Of a stretch of DNA of 64,000 nucleotides, positions 1-8,363 are shown in pieces (the stretch's first letter is position 1; the number at the start of each line of letters is the position of its first letter). A program made the position numbers and the translations under genes. The notes below the pieces were generated by a model. The model was not told the DNA's origin. It did no database searches and was given only the letters and a program-made list of their open reading frames with translations. The stretch lies in assembly GCF_022899355.1 (NCBI RefSeq), contig NZ_JALJCK010000006.1:124001-188000 (forward strand). Reading direction: 5' to 3'. The DNA is from Shinella yambaruensis (lineage in GTDB: Bacteria; Pseudomonadota; Alphaproteobacteria; Rhizobiales; Rhizobiaceae).

Positions 1-278
1 GAGGGCTGAGGCTGCCAGGTCGCCGCGCGGCGGTGAAAGGCAAGGCATCCGGCAAGCGCCGGCAGCGTGCCGCAGACGCGGTCGAGCCGGCGGCGGATTT
101 GACAGAAGGCCGGCAAGGCCTTATGTGCGAGGGCAAGGGTGAGAGCCCCTGCCGTCCGCGAGCGCAAGCTTTGGTGAAGTCTCTCCTTCGGAAAATCGGT
201 CTTCCAGCATCAGGCATGCGAACCGGTGGCAATGCGGGCTCCCTCCGAAAAGACGCATGCACCGACTGGAGATTCGAC

Positions 279-725
279 ATGCGTTCATCATCGACGCCCC
301 TTCCATCGCTTGACGCCCTGAAAGACCAGGCAAAGCGGCTGCGCGCCCGCTTTTGCGAGGACGGCCAGGCCCTTTCCCATTCGCGCGCCCTTGAACTCGT
401 CGCCGCCCAATACGGCTTTCGCGACTGGAACACGCTGAATGCGGCGGCCGGCAACCGGCCGCCGTTCAATCCGTGGATGCTTGGCGCGCGCGTGCGCGGC
501 CACTATCTCGGCCAGCCTTTCGACGCGCAGGTGCTGGGCGTGCAGGCGCTGACCGGTCAGCCTGGCCGTTACCGCATGGTGCTGCATTTCGACGAGCCGG
601 TCGATGTGGTGACCTTCGACAGCTTTTCCGCTTTTCGCCAGCGCGTGCATTGCACCGTCGATGAAACGGGCAGGACCATGGAAAAGACCTCGAACGGCCG
701 GCCGCATCTCGAACTCGAATGGTGA
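279..725 (+). CDS. Glyoxalase-superfamily-like small cytosolic protein, function unknown
   Basis: The protein is 148 aa, soluble, with no signal peptide or membrane segment. The first 50 residues (LKDQAKRLRARF, HSRALELVAAQYGFRDWNTL) match the N-terminal helical motif that is common in rhizobial 'glyoxalase superfamily' or 'related to glyoxalase' proteins, where it precedes a small beta domain. The frame stays open upstream to position 33. I chose the ATG at 279 because TGGAG lies about 8 bases before it, and the upstream extension reads like non-coding translation. No metal ligands of a true glyoxalase are evident, so no enzymatic function is assigned. It stands alone and converges on the barrel gene downstream. 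Confidence 0.7.
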   Translation: MRSSSTPLPSLDALKDQAKRLRARFCEDGQALSHSRALELVAAQYGFRDWNTLNAAAGNRPPFNPWMLGARVRGHYLGQPFDAQVLGVQALTGQPGRYRMVLHFDEPVDVVTFDSFSAFRQRVHCTVDETGRTMEKTSNGRPHLELEW

Positions 726-802
726 GGCCTTTCGGCTTCATGCAAAAGCGTGAAGACAAAGAATTGCAGCGTTTTCGCGATTCGAAGAAAAGCGGGAATG
801 GT

Positions 803-1969
803 CTAAAACGAACCGGCAAACCGCACTGCAAGGCCGTCGATCTTGAAATCGGCGGCCTTGTCGTTTTCGCGGCGCACGAGATGGCTGTATTCCAGCGCCA
901 TCGTTGCGCCCCTGGGCAGCGTATAGGTCAGCGTGGCGGCGACCGACTTCGTGCGCGTGCGGTAGTCGTAGTAGAGCCAGTCGCTATAGGCCTGCTCGTA
1001 GGCGAGTGTCAGCTTCAGCTTTTCCGTCACCGCCTTTTCCAGCGAAAGGCCGACCGTGCGCACATCCTCGGCGAGCGGATCGTCGATATCGACGAGGCGG
1101 AGGTCGCGTGCCAGTTTTGCCTTCAGCACGGCCTTGTGCGGCAATTGCCAGGTCGCCTCGCCCTTGAAGAAGGGACGGGCGCGTTCGACGGTCGTGCCGA
1201 GATAGGGGCTGGCGATGCCGACGACGCCGGCCTCGGCCATCAGGGTGATGCCGTTGCCGTAGGCCCGGCCATAGGCGAGCGACCCGCGCAACGTTTCGGC
1301 CGGAAATCGACCGAACGTCCTGCGCTCGGAGCCGGCAATGCGGCTCGCCCTGTATTGCAGCGTGGCGCCCGCCTCGCCGCCGAGCAGCGGACGGATCTGG
1401 CCGCCTGTGAGGTCGAGCAGGCTGTAGCCGGCGTCGAGCTGGGTCGGCTTCAGGCCGGCAAGCGTGAAATGCGCCTTGCCGCGGTCAAGGTTCGAGAGGG
1501 TCGCGGTCAGGTGGTTGCGGCCACCCCAATGGTCGACCGTCAGGCCGGCGCCCGCCGTCGCGAAGACATCGTCCTTGTGATAGCCGATCAACGCACCGGG
1601 CAGGGCGAGAAAGATATCGCCCGTGCGCCGGTGCTCAAGTCCGCCCTTCAGGGTGAGCTTCGCCGACTTGCTGAGATCATGGGCGTAGCCGAATTCGATC
1701 CCGGCCGTGCGTTGGTCCGCGAAACGATATTTCGGCACACGCCGGGCACTCATGTTCAGCGCGTAGGCGAACTGGGAGTCCTCCAGCGCCAGACTGCCGC
1801 GCAAGCCGAATTTCGCCTCGCCGAAGGCGGCCGAAAGATGGGTCGGATCCTGAAAAATATTCGACGTCCAGCCCATGCCGGTCTTGTAATCGACGGTTGA
1901 ATCGGCTTTTGCCGGGTTGTGTCCGGCCAGCATCGCAGCTGCACAAACGAAGCCACCAAGAAAGCGCAT
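803..1969 (-). CDS. Outer-membrane beta-barrel protein of unknown function
   Basis: This 388-aa protein has a clear Sec signal peptide (MRFLGGFVCAAAMLAG, cleavage near AKAD at residue 22). The rest is a series of alternating amphipathic strands separated by short polar turns, with many Tyr, Phe and Leu, and it ends in Phe (VRFAGSF). A terminal aromatic residue is the usual BAM recognition signal. The size would suit a barrel of 16 or so strands. No porin or TonB motifs were recognised. It is divergent from the small secreted protein at 2219, with an AT-rich 249-base spacer that probably holds both promoters. Confidence 0.75.
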   Translation of the reverse strand: MRFLGGFVCAAAMLAGHNPAKADSTVDYKTGMGWTSNIFQDPTHLSAAFGEAKFGLRGSLALEDSQFAYALNMSARRVPKYRFADQRTAGIEFGYAHDLSKSAKLTLKGGLEHRRTGDIFLALPGALIGYHKDDVFATAGAGLTVDHWGGRNHLTATLSNLDRGKAHFTLAGLKPTQLDAGYSLLDLTGGQIRPLLGGEAGATLQYRASRIAGSERRTFGRFPAETLRGSLAYGRAYGNGITLMAEAGVVGIASPYLGTTVERARPFFKGEATWQLPHKAVLKAKLARDLRLVDIDDPLAEDVRTVGLSLEKAVTEKLKLTLAYEQAYSDWLYYDYRTRTKSVAATLTYTLPRGATMALEYSHLVRRENDKAADFKIDGLAVRFAGSF

Positions 1970-2218
1970 CAGATCCTGTTCCTGTCCGTTTCTGGAACAG
2001 AATCCTAGGGTTGCATGGTTAAAAATTCCCTCAATGGTTGATATTAAACTTGATAGCGCAATTTATGCTACCTGAAATTGATTTTGGTTGGGAATTGTTA
2101 AACTTTTCTACGTTATGGTTAACTCTTTGCTATGATTGGGAAATCGGGTTGAGTAAATCGATGCTTATATTACCTTCGATTGCGTACCAGAGAGGTACAC
2201 AACCGAAGGAGAGAGAGC

Positions 2219-2503
2219 ATGAACAAGACCCGCATCATCGCCATCGCAACCGTCTTCGCAATCGCTGGCGCAGGCCAGGCATCGGCCAGTGGCCTGCTTG
2301 GCGGCCTCGGCATCCTGAACAACAACAAGACGGGCAGCGTGGTGATCGCCCCGAGTGTCGGCGTCGGCGAAATTCTCAGCGACAACGATAACAACAAAGT
2401 GCTGAACGGCGTGCTCAACGGCACCCTGTCGGGCATCCTCAACGGCAATACGCTGGGCATTCTCGGCGGCAGCGACTGCGGCTGCAAGAAGCGCAAGCAC
2501 TGA
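2219..2503 (+). CDS. Small secreted Gly/Asn-rich protein with internal repeats
   Basis: This 94-aa protein carries a signal peptide (MNKTRIIAIATVFAIAGAG, cleavage near ASA). The mature part is made of short hydrophobic-Gly-Asn units (GLLGGLGILNNN, NGVLNGTLSGILNGN, LGILGG) and ends in a cysteine pair plus basic tail, CGCKKRKH. The start ATG at 2219 is preceded by AAGGAGAGAGAG, which rules out the in-frame ATG at 2180. A strong terminator follows 30 bases after the stop. The family is not recognised. The repeated LNG pattern could form a beta-rich or amyloid-like secreted protein, but that is inference. It is divergent from a beta-barrel gene, so a functional pairing is possible. Confidence 0.8.
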   Translation: MNKTRIIAIATVFAIAGAGQASASGLLGGLGILNNNKTGSVVIAPSVGVGEILSDNDNNKVLNGVLNGTLSGILNGNTLGILGGSDCGCKKRKH

Positions 2504-2532
2504 CCGCACCATCCCGCCCTTGCGGTCCGTGG

Positions 2533-2563
2533 GCCCGGGAGAGCGCTGCTCTCCCGGGCTTTA
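2533..2563 (+). terminator. Rho-independent terminator between convergent genes
   Basis: A perfect 12-bp stem (GCCCGGGAGAGC / GCTCTCCCGGGC) with a 3-base loop is followed by TTTAA. It follows the small secreted protein gene and sits before the end of the convergent methyltransferase-like gene, so it may act on both strands. Confidence 0.85.
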
Positions 2564-2580
2564 ACCGTTCGGTGCGGCGG

Positions 2581-3315
2581 TTACCTGCGCTTCAGGACAC
2601 CGATGCCGAGGAAATGGCCGTCGACCGATTCGTATTGCTGGGTGAAGTCCCAGGCTTCGAACTCGCTTTCGGCCTGCTTGATGTAGTTCCAGAAGAGCGT
2701 CGTGCCGGCGCAGGCCTGCGAGGATATGTCGTGATGCACGATGATACCGGCCTGCTTGCGCACCATTAGGTGGTCGTACATCACGCCGTGCAGCGAATGG
2801 TCGCCGTCGATGAACACCATGTCAGGCTTGAACGAGCGCAGGTAGTCGCCAACCTGCTGGGAGGTCGACAGGTCCTGGATGTAGTGCACGGGCGTGGAGG
2901 AGATTTCCCGATACTTTTCGATGAACGGCGTCGGCTCGATCGGATCGATGGCGAGGGAAAACTCCAGCGGCGCGCCGATCTTCTTCAGCCATTCGTTCAC
3001 CAGGATGAACGTTCCGCCCCACCGGCAGCCGATTTCCGTGAAGTTGCGGACCTGCCGGGCATTGTGGGACAGCCAGACAAGATAGCGGGCGAGCTGGGAA
3101 GGATACTGCCACAGGTGCAGGCCCTTGCCGAAATAGGGGGAAAGCTCGTTCGGCTGCTGTTCGAGATATTCGTCGTTCAGGCCGAGTTCGGGGATCAGCT
3201 GCCGCTCGATGTACTGGATGTCGTAGCATTTTGCGCTGGGCAGGTTGCGGATGGTTTCTATCGCGCTTTCCACCGAGCCGGAGATGCTCGCATAATATTG
3301 GTATTTCTCAATCAT
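2581..3315 (-). CDS. Class I SAM-dependent methyltransferase-like protein (CmcI-type fold)
   Basis: The protein is 244 aa and cytosolic. The region TEIGCRWGGTFILVNEWL resembles a glycine-rich SAM-binding loop, and PDMVFIDGDHSLHGVMYD is the acidic metal-binding 'DGDH' segment typical of CmcI and rhamnosyl-O-methyltransferase-like families. HHDIS further on adds another metal-site candidate. The substrate is unknown. The start is set at the ATG at 3315 (MIEKYQYYA), with AAAGGACGG upstream. The longer frame to 3414 lacks a better ribosome site. It is a single gene that shares the terminator at 2533-2563 with its convergent neighbour. Confidence 0.7.
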   Translation of the reverse strand: MIEKYQYYASISGSVESAIETIRNLPSAKCYDIQYIERQLIPELGLNDEYLEQQPNELSPYFGKGLHLWQYPSQLARYLVWLSHNARQVRNFTEIGCRWGGTFILVNEWLKKIGAPLEFSLAIDPIEPTPFIEKYREISSTPVHYIQDLSTSQQVGDYLRSFKPDMVFIDGDHSLHGVMYDHLMVRKQAGIIVHHDISSQACAGTTLFWNYIKQAESEFEAWDFTQQYESVDGHFLGIGVLKRR

Positions 3316-3509
3316 CCGAACCGTCCTTTGGTACGCGCGATTGGCCGCCTTCGCGTGGGAGACGGCTGCGCGGGGGATCGCGGCCCGTCGGGCCCGATCC
3401 CGGTAAAAAAGCAAGGTTGTTTCGCGAGCGCATGGCTGCCCGGCCCCCGGAAATCCCCTTGGGACCTCTAGAGGCGCAGGCTTGCTTCAAGCTGATGATG
3501 GTGCCTGGC

Positions 3510-4499
3510 TCAGCCGGCCAGGTCTATGACGCCGCAATCGCCGGCTTCGCTGGCGAAGGCGAGGAGCTTTCCGTTGCCGCTCCAGGCCAGGGAGGTGACG
3601 GCGCCCTTGCCGGGGCGGCGCAGCAGCACTTCGCGGCTATCGGCAAAACGGGCGGCCAGCACCATGCCGTCGGAATAGCCGATGGCGACGACCTCTTCCG
3701 CGGGATGACAGGCGACGCAGGTCACCATCACGTCGGCGCGGGTGCCGAGTTCCAGCGGCGGCTTGCCCATCGGCCCGTCCTTGGCGGAGAACGGCCAGAC
3801 GATCGCCGCCGGTGCGCCGGACGAGGCGAGCCATTTGCCCTTCACCGACCAGGACAGCGACTTCACCTTGGCCGGATAGCCCGTCATACGCATGTGGCGC
3901 GTCTCGGCGCCGGGCTTGGTGTCGAGCTTCCAGCCATGCAGGGCGTTTTCCTGCATGCTGGTGACCACGAAGCGGCCGTCGGGCGAGAAGGTGATGCCGG
4001 TATGGGCGCCTTTCCATTCGAGATCGACCGGCTGGCCGGCCATTGCCACCCAGTGCAGCGAGGCGCCGTTGTAGCGCGCCACGCCGATGCGCAGGCCCTT
4101 CGGCGCGAAAGCGATGCCCTCGACCGAGCGGCTTTCGGCGAATTCCTTGATCGTGCCGTCGGCAAGGCGGACGCGCGCCGTGCGCCCCTCGGCAAAGCCG
4201 ACCGCGCCCTGCGGGCCGGCGGCGACGATGGAGATCCATTTGCGTGGCACTTCGGCGAGAAGCGTCGCGGTGCCGTCGGCGGCGATGCGCTGCACCTTGC
4301 CGTCCTCGCCGCCGGTGATCAGCGTGCCGCTCGCCTCGTCGCGAATGCAGGCGAGCAGACCGTCATGCGCCTCGGTGACCTTCTCGCCGTGGTCGAGGCG
4401 GTGGATGGCGCCGGAGGCGGTGGCGAAGAACGGCACGTCGCCGAGGAAGGCGGCCGCGACGACGTGCCCGTCGAGATCAAGAGGCGCGACTGTCGGCAT
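3510..4499 (-). CDS. WD40-repeat protein, partner of the downstream-oriented COG0523 GTPase operon
   Basis: This 329-aa protein consists of repeated beta-propeller blades. Each blade begins with a hydrophobic strand and a G-[DE]-G or S-x-D-G turn (TLITGGEDGKVQRI, ITFSPDGRFVVTS, LSWSVKGKWLASSG, IGYSDGMVLAARF, LAWSGNGKLLAFAS), giving about seven blades with no other domain or signal peptide. Such propellers act as protein-binding scaffolds. The gene follows the CobW-like GTPase gene by 58 bases on the same strand, so the two are likely co-transcribed. A role in metal delivery is inferred from that position only. The start MPTVAPLDLDG has a weak ribosome site, so the start is less certain than the frame. 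Confidence 0.85.
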   Translation of the reverse strand: MPTVAPLDLDGHVVAAAFLGDVPFFATASGAIHRLDHGEKVTEAHDGLLACIRDEASGTLITGGEDGKVQRIAADGTATLLAEVPRKWISIVAAGPQGAVGFAEGRTARVRLADGTIKEFAESRSVEGIAFAPKGLRIGVARYNGASLHWVAMAGQPVDLEWKGAHTGITFSPDGRFVVTSMQENALHGWKLDTKPGAETRHMRMTGYPAKVKSLSWSVKGKWLASSGAPAAIVWPFSAKDGPMGKPPLELGTRADVMVTCVACHPAEEVVAIGYSDGMVLAARFADSREVLLRRPGKGAVTSLAWSGNGKLLAFASEAGDCGVIDLAG

Positions 4500-4557
4500 C
4501 AGGTCTTGTCTTTCATGCGCAGGACGGTATCCGAAAGTCGCTTCACACGGTCCGGCA

Positions 4558-5688
4558 TCATGCTTTCTGGGCCTCGCAGGCCTTGAAGGTGCGCTCGATC
4601 TTCTCGCGGTCGAGATCGCGGCCGATGAAGACAAGCCGGCTTTCGCGCGTCTCGCCGTCCTTCCAGGCACGCTGGTGGTCGCCCTCGACGATCATGTGCA
4701 CGCCCTGCACGACATAGCGCTCGTCATCGCCGGCAAAGGCGATGATGCCCTTGAGACGCAGGATGTTCGGGCCGTCCGTCTGGGTGATCTTCTGGATCCA
4801 GGGGAAGAAGCGGTCCGGGTTCATCTCGCCGCCGCGCAGCGAGATCGACTGCACCGTCACGTCATGGATCGGCGAGACGCCATGGTCGTGGTGATGGTGG
4901 TCATGATCATGATCATGATCGTGGTGGTGATGGTCGTGATCATGGTGGTGGTGATCATGGTCGTGGTCGTGACCATGATGGTGATGGTCGTGGCCGCAAT
5001 CGGGGCCGCAGACATGGTCCGGATGGTCGTGGTCGAGGAAGTGCGGGTCGTTTTCCAGCGCCCGCTCCAAGTTGAACGCACCCTGGTCGAGAACCTTGGA
5101 AAGGTCGATTTCCGAACGGGTGGTGCGGTGGATGCGGGCGGACGGGTTGATCACGCGCACGGTCGCCTCGATCCGGGCCAGCTCTTCCGGGCTGACGAGA
5201 TCGGTCTTGTTGATCAGCACGACGTCGGCAAACGCGATCTGGTCTTCCGCCTCGCGGCTGTCCTTCAGGCGCAGCGGCAGGTGCTTTGCATCGACCAGCG
5301 CCACGACGGCGTCGAGCTCAGTCTTCTGGCGCACGTCGTCGTCCATGAAGAAGGTCTGGGCGACCGGCACCGGATCGGCAAGGCCCGTCGTTTCGACGAT
5401 GATGGCATCGAACCGGCCGGGGCGGCGCATCAGGCCTTCCACCACGCGGATCAGGTCGCCGCGCACGGTGCAGCAGATGCAGCCGTTGTTCATCTCGTAG
5501 ATTTCCTCGTCGGACTCGACGATGAGGTCGTTGTCGATGCCGATCTCGCCGAATTCGTTGACGATGACGGCATATTTCTTGCCGTGGTTATCGGTCAGGA
5601 TGCGATTGAGCAGCGTCGTCTTGCCGGCGCCGAGATAGCCGGTGAGCACGGTGACGGGAATGGGCTTGGGGAGGGCTGTTTCGGTCAT
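4558..5688 (-). CDS. COG0523 (CobW/ZNG1/YciC-type) metallochaperone GTPase with a His-rich insert
   Basis: The 376-aa protein belongs to the G3E P-loop GTPases that hand metal ions, mostly zinc or cobalt, to client enzymes. Visible motifs are Walker A GYLGAGKT (residues 17-24), the metal-binding GCICC (69-73), ETTGLADP, and NKTD for guanine specificity near 157. A tract of about 60 residues made almost only of His and Asp lies between the GTPase and C-terminal domains at about residues 220-280. Family members with such tracts are usually zinc chaperones. No cobalamin genes are nearby, so CobW proper is unlikely. The start has GAGG upstream. I did not see a convincing Zur box. The WD40 gene follows in the same operon. 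Confidence 0.9.
   Translation of the reverse strand: MTETALPKPIPVTVLTGYLGAGKTTLLNRILTDNHGKKYAVIVNEFGEIGIDNDLIVESDEEIYEMNNGCICCTVRGDLIRVVEGLMRRPGRFDAIIVETTGLADPVPVAQTFFMDDDVRQKTELDAVVALVDAKHLPLRLKDSREAEDQIAFADVVLINKTDLVSPEELARIEATVRVINPSARIHRTTRSEIDLSKVLDQGAFNLERALENDPHFLDHDHPDHVCGPDCGHDHHHHGHDHDHDHHHHDHDHHHHDHDHDHDHHHHDHGVSPIHDVTVQSISLRGGEMNPDRFFPWIQKITQTDGPNILRLKGIIAFAGDDERYVVQGVHMIVEGDHQRAWKDGETRESRLVFIGRDLDREKIERTFKACEAQKA
4882..4996. repeat. Low-complexity GTG/ATG/ATC repeat coding the His/Asp tract
   Basis: On the plus strand this stretch is a run of imperfect 6- and 12-base units such as GTGGTGATGGTC and ATGATC. On the minus strand it codes alternating His and Asp inside the COG0523 GTPase. 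Units of this kind can gain or lose copies in frame, so the length may differ between strains. Confidence 0.85.
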
Positions 5689-5823
5689 GGGAACCTCGAG
5701 CGATGGCGGGGACGCGTGCGGCGTCCGGTTGGCGTCTGATATAGGAGATCGGACGGGCCAGCGCAAATGCGATCCGGCCTTTGTCGTCATGCAAAATCGC
5801 CCCGTGCCTTTGCCGGAGCCGCT

Positions 5824-6615
5824 TTAACGCAGCGTTTGCAGGTCGAAGGCGGCGACGTCCTCAAGAAGGGCGAGGAGGCCGCGCACGGCATGGGCGAGCA
5901 GTACCTCGCCCCTTTGCGCCGTTGCCGCGGCGGCGTTGCCGGCAACACCCTTGGGGTTGAGGTCGGACATCTTCCAGCCGAAGGCATGCGGGCCATAGGC
6001 GCGCAGATGGGCAAAGCGCGCGGCGAATTCCGCCTGCCGCGAACCGAAGCGCTCCGCCCTGTCCATCCGGACACGTTCCGGATGCAGGGCGAGCATGACG
6101 GAGGTCTCGATGTCGCCGCCGTGGATGTCGAGCGCCTTGTCCTCAGGCGTAATCCAGCCTTCCGGCTGGCCGAAGCGGGTCCAGGCGGTGGCGACGACGA
6201 GCATGTCGAGGTGCACGCGTGCCTCGGTCGCGACAATCGTCATCAGCGGCGCGTTGCCGCCATGCGCGTTGAGCAGGACGAGCTTGCGGATGCCTTTCGC
6301 CTTGAGGTCCCCCGCAATGCCCAGCCAGCGTTCCACCGCCTCCGCGTAACCGAGCGAACGCGTGCCCGGCACATCGAGATGTTCCGGCGAATAGCCGACG
6401 GGCTCCGCGGGCAGGATGGTCACGGGCAGGTGCGCCGGCAGCACGGCCATCAACCGGGAAACGATGCCCTCGGCGATCAGCGTGTCGGTTTCGAGCGGCA
6501 GGTGCGGGCCGTGGCCCTCATGGGCGCCGAGCGGCAGGACGGCGATCCAGTCGGCGCGGTCCCCTGCCGTCAAGGCCGGGTCGTTCTCGCTCCATCGCAT
6601 CTTTGGATGCGCCAT
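5824..6615 (-). CDS. Creatininase-family amidohydrolase
   Basis: The protein is 263 aa, the usual length of the creatininase/MftE family of metal-dependent amidohydrolases. It shows the hallmark motifs: GAHEGHGPHLPLETD (residues 30-44) with the first Glu/His/Asp metal ligands, VLLNAHGGN in the middle, and DIHGGDIETSVML with the catalytic Glu. These ligands bind two divalent metals. The substrate could be creatinine, a formamide of riboflavin-type pathways, or a peptide, and the sequence does not decide. The start MAHPKMRW at 6615 is preceded by GAGAGG. The gene is divergent from the MarR gene at 6721, so local regulation by that protein is possible. Confidence 0.85.
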   Translation of the reverse strand: MAHPKMRWSENDPALTAGDRADWIAVLPLGAHEGHGPHLPLETDTLIAEGIVSRLMAVLPAHLPVTILPAEPVGYSPEHLDVPGTRSLGYAEAVERWLGIAGDLKAKGIRKLVLLNAHGGNAPLMTIVATEARVHLDMLVVATAWTRFGQPEGWITPEDKALDIHGGDIETSVMLALHPERVRMDRAERFGSRQAEFAARFAHLRAYGPHAFGWKMSDLNPKGVAGNAAAATAQRGEVLLAHAVRGLLALLEDVAAFDLQTLR

Positions 6616-6720
6616 TGCCTGCCTCTCGTCCCGTCTTGCCGCCCGACTGTCACATGAGTCATACAGGGCCATGCCCGCGATGCAAGGGTAACGCAGGGAA
6701 CGGTGAGGCGGAGGCAATCG

Positions 6721-7248
6721 ATGGGCAAGAAGCACAAGGACGGCAAGAAGGGCAAGAAGAAGAAGGGGCACGCGGATGTCTCGGGCGCAGGTCTTGCCGC
6801 CGCCGTCGTCAATGCGGCCCGCTCCATGCGCACGGTACTGTCGCGCAATCTTCTCGCCACCGGTCTCTATGCCGGCCAGGATGGGGTGATCCTGGCGCTT
6901 GCCGAGGAGGGGGGCCTGACCGCAGGGGCGCTCGCCGCCCGGCTCGGCGTCAAGGCGCCGACCATGACGCGCACGATCGGACGCCTCGAGGCGCAGGGTT
7001 TCGTGGAGCGCCGGCCGGACGAGACGGACGGCCGCCTGACCGTCGTGCACCTCACGCCCGCCGGCGAGGCTTCCATCGGTCATATCACCGAGGCGGGCCG
7101 GCTCAGCGAGCAGCAGGCGGCGGAAGGTTTGAGCGAGAAGGACGTGCGCCAATTGCTCAAGCTGCTTCGCGCCGTGGACGAAAACCTGCATGGCGGCCTG
7201 CCGGATGCGCCGCGCGATAGCGAAAAGGCAGTTGCCGACGAGATTTAA
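6721..7248 (+). CDS. MarR-family transcriptional regulator with a lysine-rich N-terminal tail
   Basis: The 175-aa protein carries a winged helix (residues about 55-120). The recognition part is LTAGALAARLGVKAPTMTRTIGRLEAQGFVERRPDETDGR, with the usual D-x-R wing signature before the beta-hairpin. It is preceded by an unusual basic tail with Lys/Gly-rich character (KKHKDGKKGKKKKGH) that could add non-specific DNA or RNA binding. GGAGG before the ATG at 6721 fixes the start. Ligand and targets are unknown. The divergent creatininase-family gene is the obvious candidate target. The stop codon overlaps a palindrome likely used by the downstream LacI-type regulator. Confidence 0.9.
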   Translation: MGKKHKDGKKGKKKKGHADVSGAGLAAAVVNAARSMRTVLSRNLLATGLYAGQDGVILALAEEGGLTAGALAARLGVKAPTMTRTIGRLEAQGFVERRPDETDGRLTVVHLTPAGEASIGHITEAGRLSEQQAAEGLSEKDVRQLLKLLRAVDENLHGGLPDAPRDSEKAVADEI

Positions 7249-7273
7249 ACTGTTTAAATAAACGGTTTTAAAC
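7244..7273. promoter_or_regulatory. Candidate operator for the LacI-family regulator: three TTTAAAC half-sites
   Basis: The perfect palindrome TTTAAAC-T-GTTTAAA lies at 7244-7258. A third half-site, TTTAAAC at 7267-7273, makes a second inverted pair with the GTTTAAA half (8-base spacer). It lies 34 bases before the LacI-family start and overlaps the stop codon of the marR gene. The position suggests autoregulation, but the protein-site pairing is inferred. Confidence 0.6.
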
Positions 7274-7306
7274 GCCGTGTTGCTTGGCGTTCGTCGGGGA
7301 GGGGTC

Positions 7307-8335
7307 GTGGCACAGAAAATCAAGCTTTCCACCATCGCGGAGACGCTCGGCGTTTCCACGGCGACGGTATCGCTTGCGCTCAGGGACAGCCCGCTGGTTG
7401 CAGCCTCCACCCGCGACAGGATCAAGGAACAGGCCCGCGCGCTCGGCTATATCTACAATCGCCGCGCCGCCAGCCTGCGCACCTCCCGGTCGGGCATCAT
7501 CGGCGTCGTCGTGCACGACATCATGAACCCGTTCTACGCGGAGATACTGAAAGCCATCGAGAGCGAGCTCGATCGCGACCGGCAGACCTTCATCCTCTCC
7601 AACCACTACGATTCGGTCGAAAAGCAGCGCAACTTCGTCGAGACGCTGCTGCAGCTCGGCGGCGACGGGGTCATCATGTCGCCGGCCATCGGCACGCCGC
7701 CGGAGGATATCCAGCTTGCCGAGGACAACGGCATGCCGGCGATCCTGATCGCGCGCTCGATCGAGGGGCTGGACGTGCCGATCTTCCGCGGCGACGACAG
7801 CTACGGCATCTCGCTCGCCACCAACCACCTGATCGGTCTCGGCCACCGCACCATCGCCATGGTGGGCGGCACGGACCAGACGTCGACCGGCCGCGACCGC
7901 TACCAGGGCTATGTCAACGCGCTGCGCAAGGCCAATATCGAGATGGATCCCGGCCTGCGCATCCCCGGCCCGCGTACCAAGCAGGGCGGCTTCGAGGCGG
8001 CGGTGCATTTCCTCTCCCTGCCGCAAAAGCCGACCGCGGCGGTCTGTTGGAACGACCTCGTGGCGATCGGCCTGATGAACGGCATCGCCCGCGCCGGCCT
8101 CGTGCCCGGCCGCGATGTCTCCGTCACGGGTTACGACGACCTGGAGGAGGCGGCGATCGCGACGCCCGCGCTCACCACCGTCTGGAACGGCCAGTCCGAG
8201 GTCGGTCGCAATGCCGCCCGCGCGCTGCTCGACAAGCTTTCGGGCAGCCACGAGCCGGACGGCATTCACCTTATCAAGCCGGAAATGCGCATTCGCCAGT
8301 CCACGGGGCCGCTGAAGCCCCACCCGGAAGGCTGA
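7307..8335 (+). CDS. LacI-family transcriptional regulator
   Basis: The protein is 342 aa. The N-terminal LacI helix-turn-helix is intact (IKLSTIAETLGVSTATVSLALR, then the hinge DRIKEQARALGYIYNRRAASL). The rest is a periplasmic-binding-protein-like sensor domain from GIIGVVVHDIMNPFYAEI to the C-terminal LIKPEMRIRQST, which is typical for sugar or sugar-acid sensors. The GTG at 7307 is chosen because GGGGAGGGG stands just before it. The hydroxyacid dehydrogenase gene follows after 28 bases, so the two form an operon. The effector is probably a small hydroxy acid or sugar acid. The TTTAAAC sites upstream are the likely operator. Confidence 0.92.
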   Translation: MAQKIKLSTIAETLGVSTATVSLALRDSPLVAASTRDRIKEQARALGYIYNRRAASLRTSRSGIIGVVVHDIMNPFYAEILKAIESELDRDRQTFILSNHYDSVEKQRNFVETLLQLGGDGVIMSPAIGTPPEDIQLAEDNGMPAILIARSIEGLDVPIFRGDDSYGISLATNHLIGLGHRTIAMVGGTDQTSTGRDRYQGYVNALRKANIEMDPGLRIPGPRTKQGGFEAAVHFLSLPQKPTAAVCWNDLVAIGLMNGIARAGLVPGRDVSVTGYDDLEEAAIATPALTTVWNGQSEVGRNAARALLDKLSGSHEPDGIHLIKPEMRIRQSTGPLKPHPEG

Positions 8336-8363
8336 GGCAAACCGGGCAAACGGAGATTTCGCC

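Noticed and set aside
33..278. Longer N-terminal extension of the first gene (start at 33)
   Set aside because: No ribosome site before it, poor residue composition, and a clear TGGAG-ATG at 279 in the same frame.
719..1900. Long plus-strand frame opposite the barrel gene
   Set aside because: It is the antisense shadow of the barrel gene. It is rich in Arg/Ala/Gly as expected from GC-rich shadows and has no ribosome site.
4885..4996. Tandem repeats that might be a CRISPR array or regulatory repeat
   Set aside because: Units are short, imperfect and in frame with the GTPase, and they encode His/Asp. No spacers of constant length are present.
5689..5823. Possible Zur box before the COG0523 GTPase gene
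   Set aside because: I looked for the AT-rich Zur palindrome and found only a weak GATATAGGAGATC. It does not support a claim.
6616..7425. Minus-strand extension of the creatininase frame up to 7425
   Set aside because: It runs antisense through marR. The ATG at 6615 has GAGAGG and the family N-terminus begins there.
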